Assembly (NCBI GenBank): GCA_029959085.1
Contig: JARWIR010000005.1
Span: forward strand, 35,705,350 to 35,769,349
From: Nemophila menziesii
Lineage: Eukaryota > Streptophyta > Magnoliopsida > Boraginales > Hydrophyllaceae
Direction of reading: 5' to 3'
DNA length: 64,000 nucleotides
Below, one piece after another: positions 22,673-33,930 of the stretch. The notes beneath the pieces are model-generated. The model saw only the letters and a list, made by a program, of their open reading frames with translations. It did no database searches and was not told where the DNA came from. The translations under genes and the position numbers were made by a program. Numbering within the stretch: the stretch's first letter is position 1; each line of letters opens with the position of its first letter.

Positions 22673-23562
22673 CAGTGGCGAATCCAGAAACATAAATGAG
22701 GGTGGGCTTGAACAATAAGGTGGTTCGGGGGCGTCGAACCCGAATTTTGTTTTGGGTAGTTAATAAAAAGAATATGAAAGATATGAATCTATAGATTAAA
22801 TAAATCATTTAAAGATATAAAAAATTACAATTGTGCTCTACAAGTTTTATACTATTTTATAATCTAATATTATTTTTATATTATATATGTAATTTTGTTT
22901 GATTTTTTTATTAAAAATTAAGAAATATATTAACATAAAGTTAAAAAATTGAAAATAAAATTTAATGTTTGACTACTTTAGGTCGAATAGAAAAAAAAAC
23001 CTAGAAACCTACTACCACTCCATCGTAAAAAAAGGAAAAGTAAATCTACTCTAATTCTAATGTTTGTTCTATCGAACAAAAAGAAAAAAGTAAACATATT
23101 CTAATTCTAATGTCTAACAAAAACAATTCACTAAAACTAATGAATCAATTAAAACTAAAAAGATAAAATTGAAAAAATCAAGTTATTAAGTTATGATTAA
23201 TGTAAAATTGTTTAATTATTAAAGAAATAATTTTAATGACATAAAATAAATATATTTACTAATTAATATTTATTATATTATTGAAAAAGTTATATAAAAT
23301 ACCTGATAAATTTTTTTAATAATATACTGAAAAATTAACAATAATTTAAAAAAATATCTAATGATGGAGGATAAATTGAATAATGGTTGTAATTTAATTT
23401 GTTAAAAATTGTACTAAGTGTAAAATAAGTTATTAGGGTTAAACTATATAAGTAAAATTAATTGGGCTTAAAACTAAAATTAAATGGACTAAATTAATTT
23501 TTTTTTTAAGAATTTGAGGGGGGGCTTAAGCCCACCCCATGCTCAATGTAGATCCGCCACTG
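22673..23562 (+). mobile_element. Tip100-like hAT element, plus copy 4
   Basis: 890 bp. Left flank GTGTTCAG, right flank CCTTGCAC. Confidence 0.88.
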
Positions 23563-24250
23563 CCTTGCACCAATTCTGGGTTATCCCGAAATTGTGCGAC
23601 AAGGCCAATATTAAACACTTGAAAAACCATATCAAGGTTTTCTATTCCAACATTAACTTGCCTCCATATATTGAGCTTAAAACAATAAATCGAACACTCT
23701 TTTACGTACCTTGATAATATATTATCATATCGTTCGTAGAAGATTAACACTTTATAATCTTCATTAACCTCAATGGCAGGAAGGCGTTTAGAGTCTCGTG
23801 TTGCAGGATTATGTAAAGCAAATATATATTTTTCCCATTTGACCTATATTCTAGCAATCCATAACCTGACCAGGATATACTAATACCCGATGGTTCAATT
23901 TCATTAAATAGATGTAGTTCATTATAGTTCCATAATATTTGGAGTGCTTTAGTAGAATGACATGATACCAAACTATCCCAACCATGCCTGTCCCTCTTAA
24001 TTAAGAGTAATTCTGAATTCTTCCTTTTGGTTACCGTAATATGCATACTAATGAATTCGGGACTGCTGATTATATTATTCCATGCTTGACACACTGATTT
24101 AAAACGAAGTACTGCTTTTGCAGGAAGACAAGATAAAACCTGAGGAAACAGATCATCTGGTACATTTGGGACATTTCCCTTGTTATTCACCACGAGGAAC
24201 CCTGAATTTTGTTCTTTGTTGCACATGCTAACACCATCTTCATTCTTCAT
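23563..24250 (-). pseudogene. F-box gene fragment, copy 4
   Basis: ATG 24250, F-box NVPDDLFPQVLSCLPAKAVL, same frameshift. The second frame is open from 23750 (LIFYERYDNILSRYVKECS) through to the hAT, giving the F-box-associated region most clearly. Confidence 0.88.
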
Positions 24251-24258
24251 CTGAACAC

Positions 24259-25139
24259 CAGTGGCAGATCTACATTGCGCATGCCCACCCTCAAATTCTT
24301 AAAAAAATTAATTTAGTCCATTTAATTTTAGTTTTAAGCCCAATTAATTTTACTTATATATTTTAACCCTAATAACTTATTTTACCCTCAGTACAATTTT
24401 TAACAAATTAAATTACAACCACTATTCAATATAATTTATCCTCCATCATCAGATATTTTTTTAAATATTTTTTGTTAATTTTTCAGTAAATTATTAAATT
24501 TTGTTATCAGGTATTTTGTATAACTTTTTCAATAATATAATAAATATTAATTAGTAAATATATTTATTTTATGTCATTAAAATTATTTTTTAACTAATTA
24601 AACTAATTTACATGAATCGTAACTTAATAACTTGATTTTTTCAATTTTTCCTTTTTAATTTTAATTGATTCATTAGTTTTAGTGAATTGTTTTTGTTCGA
24701 CATTAGAATTAGAATAGGTTTAATTTTTTCTTTTTGTTCGATAGAACAAACATTAGAATTAGAGTATGTTTACTTTTCCTTTTTTTTCGATGGAGGTAGT
24801 AGGTTTCTAGGTTTTTTTTTTCTATTCGACATAAAGTAGTCAAACATTTAATTTTATTTTCAATTTTTTAACTTGATGTTAATATATTTCCTAATTTTTA
24901 ATAAAAAAATCAAACAAAATTACATATATAATATAAAAATAATATTAGATTATAAAATAGTATAAAACTCGTAGAGTATAATTGTAATTTTTTTTATCTT
25001 TATATGATTTATTTAATCTATAGATTCATATCTTTCATATTCTTTTTATTAAATACCCAAAAAAAAATTCGGGGGCGACGCCCCCGAACCACCTTATTGT
25101 TCAAGCCCACCCTCATTTACGTTTCTGGATTCGCCACTA
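24259..25139 (-). mobile_element. Tip100-like hAT element, minus copy 4
   Basis: 881 bp; CTGAACAC at 24251-24258 and 25140-25147. Shares the 15-bp subterminal deletion with minus copy 2. Confidence 0.92.
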
Positions 25140-25147
25140 CTGAACAC

Positions 25148-25273
25148 CATCTTCATTCATCATCTGGACACCATCTTCATTCTTCATCTGGACCCATCTT
25201 CATTCTTCATCTGGACACCACCTTCATTCTTCATCTGGACACCATCTTTGTTAAACTCGGTAATGATCACCAT
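25148..25273 (-). pseudogene. F-box gene first coding segment, minus copy 3
   Basis: ATG at 25273; one repeat unit fewer than copies 1 and 2. Confidence 0.8.
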
Positions 25274-25584
25274 AGCTTCTTGAAACGATAGTGATATTGA
25301 GAAAAATTAATTTCAAATTGAACTGAGTGCAACTGTGAATTTGATTTTGAATCCGTAGAGAAAATTATACTGTATTTATAAAGAATTAGCGGTGACTTAA
25401 AAAGATGAAAGTCACCGCCAATTCTATAAATGGATTAAAATGTAAACTTTCATCTTTTTAAGTCACCACCAATTCTTTATAAATACAGTATAATTTCCTC
25501 TACGGATTCAAACTCAAATTCACAGTTGCTCTCAATTCAATTTGAAATTAATTTTTCTCAATATCACTATCGATTCAAGAAACT
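25274..25584. promoter_or_regulatory. Palindromic head-to-head F-box promoter, copy 3, empty hAT site
   Basis: 311 bp between two divergent start codons. Both arms match copies 1 and 2, but ATAAATAC occurs once at about 25481 with no 1.3-kb hAT. It is the pre-insertion state of the hAT site. Confidence 0.82.
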
Positions 25585-25695
25585 ATGGTGATCATTACCG
25601 AGTTTAACAAAGATGGTGTCCAGATGAAGAATGAAGATGGTGTCCAGATGAAGAATGAAGATGGTGTCCAGATGATGAATGAAGATGGTGTTCAG
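25585..25695 (+). pseudogene. F-box gene first coding segment, plus copy 3
   Basis: ATG at 25585, MVIITEFNKDGVQ plus three repeats in frame. Confidence 0.8.
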
Positions 25696-26513
25696 CAGTG
25701 GCGAATCCAGAAACATAAATGAGGGTGGGCTTGAACAATAAGGTGGTTTGGGGCGACGAACCCGAATTTTGTTTTGGGTAGTTAATAAATAAAATATGCA
25801 AGATATAAATCTATTGATTAACTAAATCATTTAAAGATATAAAAAATTACAATTGTGCTCTACAAGTTTTATACTATTTTATAATCTAATATTATTTTTA
25901 TATTATATATGTAATTTTGTTTGATTTTTTATTAAAAATTAAGAAATATATTAACATAAAGTTAAAAAATTGAAAATAAAATTAAATGTTTGACTACTTT
26001 AGGTCGAATAGAAAAAAAAAACCTAGAAACCTACTACCACTCCATCGAAAAAAAAGGAAAAGTAAACCTACTCTAATTCTAATGTTTGTTCTATCGAACA
26101 AAAAGAAAAAAGTAAACTTATTCTAATTCTAATGTCGAACAAAATCAATTCACTAAAACTAATGAATCAATTAAAACTAAAAAGATAAAATTGAAAAAAT
26201 CAAGTTATTAAGTTTTGATTAATGTAAAATTGTTGAAAAAGTTATATAAAATACCTGATAAAAAAATTTAATAATATACTAAAAAATTAACAAAAATTTA
26301 AAAAAATATCTAATGATGGAGGATAAATTGAATAATGGTTGTAATTTAATTTGTTAAAAATTGTACTAAGTGTAAAATAAGTTATTAGGGTTAAACTATA
26401 TAAGTAAAATTAATTGGGTTTAAAACTAAAATTAAATGGACTAAATTAATTTTTTTTCAAGAATTTGAGAGTGGGCTTAAGCCCAACCCATGCTCAATGT
26501 AGATCCGCCACTG
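25696..26513 (+). mobile_element. Tip100-like hAT element, plus copy 5
   Basis: 818 bp. It lacks about 70 bp of interior sequence present in the others (around 26234). Flanks GTGTTCAG and CCTTGCAC. Confidence 0.87.
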
Positions 26514-27200
26514 CCTTGCACCAATTCTGGGTTATCCCGAAATTGTGCGACAAGGCCAATATTAAACACTTGAAAAACCACATCAAGGTTTTCTACTCCA
26601 ACATTAACTTGCCTCCATATATTGAGCTTAAAACAATAAATCGAACACTCTTTTACGTACCTTGATAATATATTATCATATCGTTCGTAGAAGATTAACA
26701 CTTTATAATCTTCATTAACCTCAATGGCATGAAGGCGTTTAGAGTCTCGCGTTGCTGGATTATGTAAAGTAAATATATATTTTTCCCATTAAACTATATT
26801 CTAGCAATCTGTCAACTGGCCAGGATATACTAATACGCGATGGTTCAATTTCATTAAATAGATGTAGTTCATTATAGTTCCATAATATTTGGAGTGCTTT
26901 AGTAGAATATCATGATACCAAACTATCCCAACCATGCCTGTCCCTCTTAGTTAAGAGTAATTCTGAATTCTTCCTTTTGGTTACCGTCATATGCATACTA
27001 ATGAATTCGGGACTGCTGATTATATTATTCCATGCCTGACACATTAATTTAAAACGAAGTATTGCTTTTGCAAGAAGACAAGATAAAACCTGAGGAAACA
27101 GATCATCTGGTACATTTGGGACATTTCGCTTGTTATTCACCACGAGGAACCCTGAATTTTGTTCTTTGTTGCACATGCTAACACCATCTTCATTCTTCAT
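26514..27200 (-). pseudogene. F-box gene fragment, copy 5
   Basis: ATG 27200, F-box with changes (CLLAKAILRFKLMCQAWNN) and an early stop at 26910. It is the most diverged copy. It carries the common frameshift too. Confidence 0.86.
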
Positions 27201-27208
27201 CTGAACAC

Positions 27209-28098
27209 CCGTGGCAGATCTACATTGAGCATGGGGTGGGCTTAAGCCCACCCTCAAATTCTTAAAAAAAATTAATTTAGTCCATTTGATTTTAGTTTTA
27301 AGCCCAATTAATTTTACTTATATATTTTAACCCTAATAACTTATTTTACCCTCAGTACAATTTTTAACAAATTAAATTACAACCACTAATCAATATAATT
27401 TATCCTCCATTATCAGATATTTTTTTAAATTTTTTTGTTAATTTTTCAGTATATTATTAAATTTTTTTATCACGTATTTTGTATAACTTTTTCAATAATA
27501 TAATAAATATTAATTAGTAAATATATTTATTTTATGTCATTAAAATTATTTTTTAACTAATTAAGCTAATTTACATGAATCGTAACTTAATAACTTGATT
27601 TTTTCAATTTACCTTTTTAATTTTAATTGATTCATTAGTTTTAGTGAATTGTTTCTGTTCGTCATTAGAATTAGAATAGGTTTACTTTTTTCTTTTTGTT
27701 CGATAGAACAAACATTAGAATTAGAGTATGTTTACTTTTCCTTTTTTTTCGATGGAGGTAGTAGGTTTCTAGGTTTTTTTTCTATTCGACATAAAGTAGT
27801 CAAACATTTAATTTTATTTTCAATTTTTTAACTTTATGTTAATATATTTCCTAATTTTTAATTAAAAAATCAAACAAAATTACATATATAATATAAAAAT
27901 AATATTAGATTATAAAATAGTATAAAACTCGTAGAGCACAATTGTAAATTTTTTTATCTTTATATGATTTATTTAATCTATAGATTCATATCTTTCATAT
28001 TCTTTTTATTAAATACCCAAAAAAAATTCGGGGGCGACGCCCCCGAACCATCTTATTGTTCAAGCCCACCCTCATTTATGTTTCTGGATTCGCCACTG
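27209..28098 (-). mobile_element. Tip100-like hAT element, minus copy 5
   Basis: 890 bp; CTGAACAC at 27201-27208 and 28099-28106. The left end starts CCGTGG in place of CAGTGG. Confidence 0.92.
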
Positions 28099-28106
28099 CT
28101 GAACAC

Positions 28107-28256
28107 CATCTTCATTCATCATCTGGACACCATCTTCATTCTTCATCTGGACCCATCTTCATTCTTCATCTGGACACCATCTTCATTCTTCATTTGGATA
28201 CCACCTTCATTCTTCATCTGGACACCATCTTTGTTAAACTCGGTAATGATCACCAT
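28107..28256 (-). pseudogene. F-box gene first coding segment, minus copy 4
   Basis: ATG at 28256 followed by 24-bp repeats. Confidence 0.8.
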
Positions 28257-28566
28257 AGTTTCTTGAATCGATAGTGATATTGAGAAAAATTAATTTCAAA
28301 CTGAACTGAGAGCAACTGTGAATTTGAGTTTGAATCCGTAGAGGAAATCATACTGTATTTATAAAGAATTAGCGGTGACTTAAAAAGATGAAAGTCACCG
28401 CCAATTTTATAAATGGATTAAAATGTGAACTTTCATCTTTTTAAGTCACCACAATTCTTTATAAATACAGTATAATTTCCTCTACGGATTCAAACTCAAA
28501 TTCACAGTTGCTCTCAGTTCAATTTGAAATTAATTTTTCTCAATATCACTATCGATTCAAGAAACT
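28257..28566. promoter_or_regulatory. Palindromic head-to-head F-box promoter, copy 4, empty hAT site
   Basis: 310 bp between divergent start codons, without the 1.3-kb hAT, as in copy 3. Confidence 0.82.
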
Positions 28567-28699
28567 ATGGTGATCATTACCGAGTTTAACAAAGATGGTG
28601 TCCAGATGAAGAATGAAGATGGTGTCTAGATGAAGAATGAAGATGGGTCCAGATGAAGAATGAAGATGGTGTCAGATGATGAATGAAGATGGTGTTCAG
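28567..28699 (+). pseudogene. F-box gene first coding segment, plus copy 4
   Basis: ATG at 28567, then four repeats; one has a TAG stop and two are shortened. Confidence 0.8.
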
Positions 28700-29204
28700 C
28701 ATTGGCGAATCCAGAAACATAAATGAGGGTGTGCTTGAACAATAAGGTGGTTCGGGGGTGTCGCCCCCGAATTTTTTTTTGGGTATTTAATAAAAAGAAT
28801 ATGAAAGATATGAATCTATAGATTAAATATATCATATAAAGATATAAAAAATTACAATTGTGCTCTACAAGTTTTATACTATTTTATAATCTAATATTAT
28901 TTTTATATTATATATGTAATTTTGTTTGATTTTTTTATTAAAAATTGAGAAATATATTAACATAAAGTTAAAAAATTGAAAATAAAATTAAATGTTTGAC
29001 TACTTTAGGTCGAATAGAAAAAAAAACCTAGAAACCTACTACCACGCCATCGAAAAAAAGGAAAAGTAAACATACTCTAATTCTAATGTTTGTTCTATCG
29101 AACAAAAAGAAAAAAGTAAACCTATTCTAATTCTAATGTCGAACAAAAACAATTCACTAAAACTAATGAATCAATTAAAACTAAAAAGATAAAATTGAAA
29201 AAAT
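28700..29204 (+). mobile_element. Tip100-like hAT element, plus copy 6, left part
   Basis: Left terminus CATTGGCG (one change). It is interrupted at 29204 by the 9-kb retrotransposon and resumes at 38233. Confidence 0.9.
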
Positions 29205-29457
29205 TGTTATAAACTAGGATAATATAAGCTAAACTAGATGGAGAATTATAGAGAGAGAAATATCATTATAAACTAAAGAAGAAGATAAAGATGGAGATAA
29301 TTTGTTTCATGTATTCAGAAGATCACTAGTCTCATTACAAAAGAATAATCCTTATATTTATAGGGTAACAAAAGACTATTCACTTGCCACATATGTAAGA
29401 AAATAATAGTAAGACCTTTGGCCTTTGGACATCCACTTTAATAACTTATTCATAACA
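29205..29457 (-). repeat. 3' LTR of the 9-kb element
   Basis: 253 bp, differs from 37975-38227 by about one base seen by eye (ATTCAGAAG against ATTCACAAG), so the insertion is recent. Confidence 0.95.
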
Positions 29458-29490
29458 CTCCCCCTTGGATGTCCATCCATTATGAAATAT

Positions 29491-30448
29491 GCCTCGTTAA
29501 AACCTTGCCAAGAAAACCCTGTGGGATAAAAACTTGGTCGAAGGTAAAAGAGTACATATAGATAGAACTAATCATCTTGAAACGCGCCTCGTTAAAACCT
29601 TGTCAAGAAAACCCATTGGGACAAAACTTGAACGAAGGAAAAAGAGTACAGTCTTGTTTGCACTTCTCCTGATGTTGGTAAGAGATTTCTGAGTTGTCGC
29701 ATTTCAGTATTGTGGACCTATTTCTTGAATATTGCGGTTGACAATGATTTCATCAGGAAAATCTACAAAATTTGTGCGTGATTGTATCTGTCGAGTGTCA
29801 ATATCAAAGTAGCTCGTGTGTGTAGGAGACTTCGGTGAAATATGTTCTGTTTTGTCTCCTTTGATGTAGTCATTATAATTATGTGTGGTACAAGCAATAA
29901 TATCCTCATAAAATACCATCACTATATTCTTGTTGGAGATAGACCACACTTTCTTTTGGTATGTTGAATCATCCACTTAATAAATATTTCATACCACTCC
30001 CCCTTGGATATTCACTGAAATATATGCCTCATTAAAACCTTATCAAGAAAACCCAGTGGGACAAAACTTGATGAAGGAAAAAGAGTACACTAATCCTTGG
30101 GGGTTATGACACGTATTCAGTCTGTCTTGTTAAAACCTTACTAGGAAAAACCCAGTGGGAAAAAAACCTTAGTGAAGGAAAAAGAATGCAGAATTCAATA
30201 TATTCTCCCCCTCATTACGACATTACATATTTCTGAATATATTTGTACCTTGATGTCGTCGTTAATGAAACTTTAATTAGTAAATCTTCTGGATTTTTAC
30301 TTGAGGGTATTTAGTGATAGTAATATCATTTTCTTGATCAATAAGGTAGTTTATACTTCCTAAATAATGAATATTTGCATGCCTCGTTAAAACCTTACTA
30401 GGAAAAACCCAGTGGGAAAAAAAACCTTAGTGAAGGAAAAAGAGTACA
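29491..30448 (-). repeat. Five dispersed copies of a 65-bp CCTCGTTAAAACC repeat
   Basis: Copies begin near 29491, 29584, 30025, 30125 and 30380. Each has GTTAAAACCTT, AAGAAAACCCAGTGGGA and GAAGGAAAAAGAGTACA. The stretch CACTCCCCCTTGGAT that forms the polypurine tract at 29455 recurs at about 29996, so a second tract-like site lies 540 bp inside. I have seen this motif near the 3' LTR of other plant LTR elements. Confidence 0.85.
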
Positions 30449-30542
30449 ATACGCAAATATCACATTCTTTTCATTATGAGAACAATTACAGAGTATCCTT
30501 TCATAATTCATACACTTTTCTCTTTAGATTTAAATAAATTAC

Positions 30543-30711
30543 GTTCTTCAAGAACTTTTATACTCTAGGAACTTTTAAATTTCAGTAACTTCTCAATCTT
30601 CGGTAATTTCATATTTAAACACTCTAAGTACTTCAAGTACCTATCGTGCTTCAGGCACTTGTTGTGCTTTCAAACACCTTTTTTGTTTGGGCACATGTCA
30701 TGCTTCTAGCA
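30543..30711. repeat. Short hairpins with TTCNN loops, left group
   Basis: GTTC-TTCAA-GAAC at 30543-30555, GTAC-TTCAA-GTAC at 30628-30640, GTGC-TTCAG-GCAC at 30646-30658 and TGC-TTCTA-GCA at 30701-30711. Stems differ in sequence yet pair. Confidence 0.75.
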
Positions 30712-30737
30712 CCTATTTTGTTTATCAAAAAAAACTT

Positions 30738-32142
30738 GAGTAAATACATTGTTTACCCCTTGAACTTTGGCCCGATTGACAGACTGCCCCCCAAAGTTTA
30801 AAATGCGACTAGTTGCCCCCTAAACTTTAACTTCGTGACTCGATGCCCCTTGTGACCATTTTCCGTCAATTTTTTCCGTTAACTCGCAGCATGGGTGCCA
30901 CGCGCCGTTAACTCGTGACTCGTTGCCCCCTAAACTTTAACTTCGTGACTCGTTGCCCCCTGAACTTTTTTTTCAGAATTATTTTGACTCGTTGCCCCCT
31001 GAACTTTTTTTTTCAGAATTAATTATTTAAAAAATCATTTTAACAGGGGCAAATTTGGTATTTCAAAGCTTCTTCTCCATGATCTTCATCTCCAAAGCTT
31101 CTTCTCCATGATTAAAGCTTCAAAGCTTCAAAGCTTTAAATCTTCAAATCTTTAAATCTTCAAATCTTCAAATCTTTGAATCTTTAAATCTTCGAATCTT
31201 CAAATCTTCAAATCTTTAAATCTTCAAACCTTAGATCACCACAACGAGCTTCTAAATTAAGCTATAATTAATACAAAAATCCAGTGTCATCTTCTTCCTT
31301 TCTCCCTGTCGGTCTTCCTGGCGCACATTAGTAACAGCTACCCCATTTTCTTTGCTTCGTGATCTCTCAGATTCATTGTCGCCAGGTACGGTTTTGTAAC
31401 AATACCCAACATCGAAAGTTTTCCATTTTCTCACTTAGATCTGTAATTTTTCTACTTTTCTTCTTTAATTTTTGTATATTTTTCTTGAATATATCATTCA
31501 TTTAATTGAAAATCAATACCAGAAAAAATAGATTAAAAATTTGATAAAAATCGTGACTTTTTTTGGGTCTCCCATTGGTTTTACAAAAATTGATATAATG
31601 AAACATAACATGTTCACGTTTAGGTTGACAATATCAAGAATCAATACCAACTGTACAATGTATTGTAGCAAAAACCTTGACTCGAATTACAAAAGTAAAA
31701 CGAAAAGATCTTGCGTTTTGAATATTGGATGTCAAGTTTAATGAATATTGGAAGAAGAATTTAAAGAAAGAAGGGTATGAAATTAATGAAGAGTTTATTC
31801 ATGAAGATTTTTTTTATCAAACTTTCTCCATTAAAGAAGAAGAAGTGTAAAATACCTAAAATACCCATCTTTAAAAAAAGGATATAGTTAAAAATTAAAA
31901 AAAAAACTGGGGGGGCAACTAGTCACGAAATTAAAACTTTAGGGGGCAAAAAGCAGGGGGCAACTAGTCCACGCGCGCGTGTAATGCACGCTGCGACTTA
32001 ACGGAAAATTTGGACGGAAAACAGCAAAAAGGACTAACGAGTCACGAAGTTAAAGTTTAGGGGGCAACTAGTCGCATTTTAAACTTTGGGGGGCAGTCTG
32101 TCAATCGGGCCAAAGTTCAGGGGGTAAACAGTGTATTTACTC
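30738..32142. mobile_element. Mutator-like non-autonomous element
   Basis: 1405 bp with terminal inverted repeats of about 105 bp that differ at only a few positions, beginning GAGTAAATACA. Flanked by AAAAAACTT at 30729-30737 and 32143-32151, a perfect 9-bp duplication, the hallmark of Mutator-like elements. The repeats contain TGCCCCCTAAACTTTAACTT. No transposase frame. It is nested in the 9-kb LTR element. Confidence 0.93.
31080..31230. repeat. TTCAAATCTTTAAATC short tandem repeat
   Basis: Irregular repeats of CTTCAAAG and CTTCAAAT/CTTTAAAT within the Mutator-like element. Confidence 0.8.
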
Positions 32143-32151
32143 AAAAAACTT

Positions 32152-32633
32152 TAATATCCATCTAATAATCACTACACTGTATCAATATCATAAGAATGAG
32201 GACGTCTCCCCATAGTTAATTCTAGGTTTCTGCAAAACCTTCGTGATACAAGTAGTTTTTTTTTTTTTTTTGAATTTCAAAATTCACTGTTACACTTTCT
32301 ATTGTCGTCGACATATTTCACCATTTTTTGGTTTAGGATCCTTATTATTTATTTCAAGCGCTATATTAAATGAAAATATATTAATCCCATAAACTATTCT
32401 AACAATTTCAAATATTTTCAGTAGACTAATAATAACTTTTCTCTTATTTAGGTACCTAGGTCCTTTCATGACCATTACTTTCTGTAAGAGAAATTCATGT
32501 GCCAACATTAGTTGGCTTAATAATTCCTGTCGTATCATGTGGAGTGCACATTCCACAATATTTACCATTTAATCATTTACTCATGAGATTTTCTTCTTTG
32601 GGGCATGGTATACTTTAAAACGGCAGGCTTACC
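32152..32633. other. Non-coding interior of the 9-kb element
   Basis: No gene seen. A 16-base T run lies near 32255. Confidence 0.5.
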
Positions 32634-33608
32634 ACACTTCATGTGTTGGTTATATGTATTACAAATCTACCAAACTTCACGTGTTGGTTAGATACATTAC
32701 ATGTTCACCACGCTTCATGCGTTGGTTTGATACATTCGCTGGAATATTTTTTATGTGTCTATATGAGACAATAACCTATGTTGGAGCGTTTGACAACATA
32801 TTATGGGATCTTGAAATATTCTACATACTTGCGAATGTAGTAGTTATATTATTTGCAATACTCTGCAAATGGATACTCCTTTAAACTTCAAGTTCCTATT
32901 CTTTAGTTTGTGTATAGAAATGATAAAATAAATTTTATTCCACGATACGTCACGCAACTTCAGGTTGCCTTGTCTATACGTCACGCAACTTCAAGTTTCC
33001 TTGTCTCTCCCCCATAATAAGGGGTAGTCACTTGGTAAAATGAATCTTCTGGTTCGTTTAAGTAGTAACCAAATGAGTAATTTATTAGTCAACATATCAT
33101 TACTATCACTACGTGACCAAATCAGTCATTTAAAAATACAAAGTTCTTTGGATTATGACATCTTTTCAATGAGTGTTTCAACTGCTCGAATCTGTATATT
33201 ATATACCCCAAAGAAATAGCATATTTTATTTTCCTACGCACTTCTGATGAGACTTTTAGTAAATAATGCAAAAGATATACATTGTTACGTACACTTGTGG
33301 CTTATATAGATTACTAATTTTGGATATTATCCTTTAAATTTAGTAAATTTATTTGGGGTTTACTTTTAACATAATTTTCCAATTTTGTACCACAAGGTAA
33401 CATAACTTTTGGGCATCCAAAAACTTTTAATTAGATCAACTAAATGTTTTAGTATTCTACGAGTACGCAAACACTATATAGTTCCACTTTATCGATAATA
33501 TTCATGCTTATCATTTCGTGATGGCTTATTTACCGTGACCTTTTACTTACAAGATATTCCTTATTATTCCACTTCTGGTGGTAAAGATTATTATTCCACT
33601 TCTGGTGG
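32634..33608. repeat. Short hairpins with TTCNN loops, middle group
   Basis: ACAC-TTCAT-GTGT at 32634-32646, ACGC-TTCAT-GCGT at 32710-32722, GCAAC-TTCAG-GTTGC at 32954-32968, and CCAC-TTCTG-GTGG at 33569-33581 and 33596-33608. The first two show paired changes in the stem (CA/TG to CG/CG). Confidence 0.75.
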
Positions 33609-33930
33609 TAAATATTATTACCTTAACCTCGTCTGGAGTTTGGGTCACCAAGATGTCAATTTCAGACACATTGAAAGACATCGCATTTTCTTCCAGAAAC
33701 GCACTTCTATTCACTTCAAGGAATGGTTTTTAGCTACGAAAAACAGTATTTAAGTCATTCCAGGTCAGTTTTTGTAGAAGCTGGAAATAATGAATTTGCT
33801 TAAGAGAATTTGATTCTATATCTCCAGGGGAATAATTTCCAATCAGGGAATACAACATTAATTCACTTGTTTTGTCATCTACACATCTATTTATTTAGAT
33901 AATTAAAATAGTTACATTCACTTTAGAGAG

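Larger units (their letters stand above)
11595..29204. repeat. F-box/hAT amplicon (continues at 38233-38592)
   Basis: Alternating direct and inverted blocks: Tip100-like hAT in plus orientation, F-box fragment (minus), hAT in minus orientation, head-to-head F-box 5' ends, then hAT plus again. There are five F-box fragments and eleven hAT copies (six plus, of which the sixth is split by the 29205-38227 retrotransposon, and five minus). Blocks around 12540-18525 and 19189-25139 are about 6.65 kb apart and share private features, so one is a duplicate of the other. The third block (25140 onward) is shorter because its palindromes lack the inserted 1.3-kb hAT. Confidence 0.9.
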
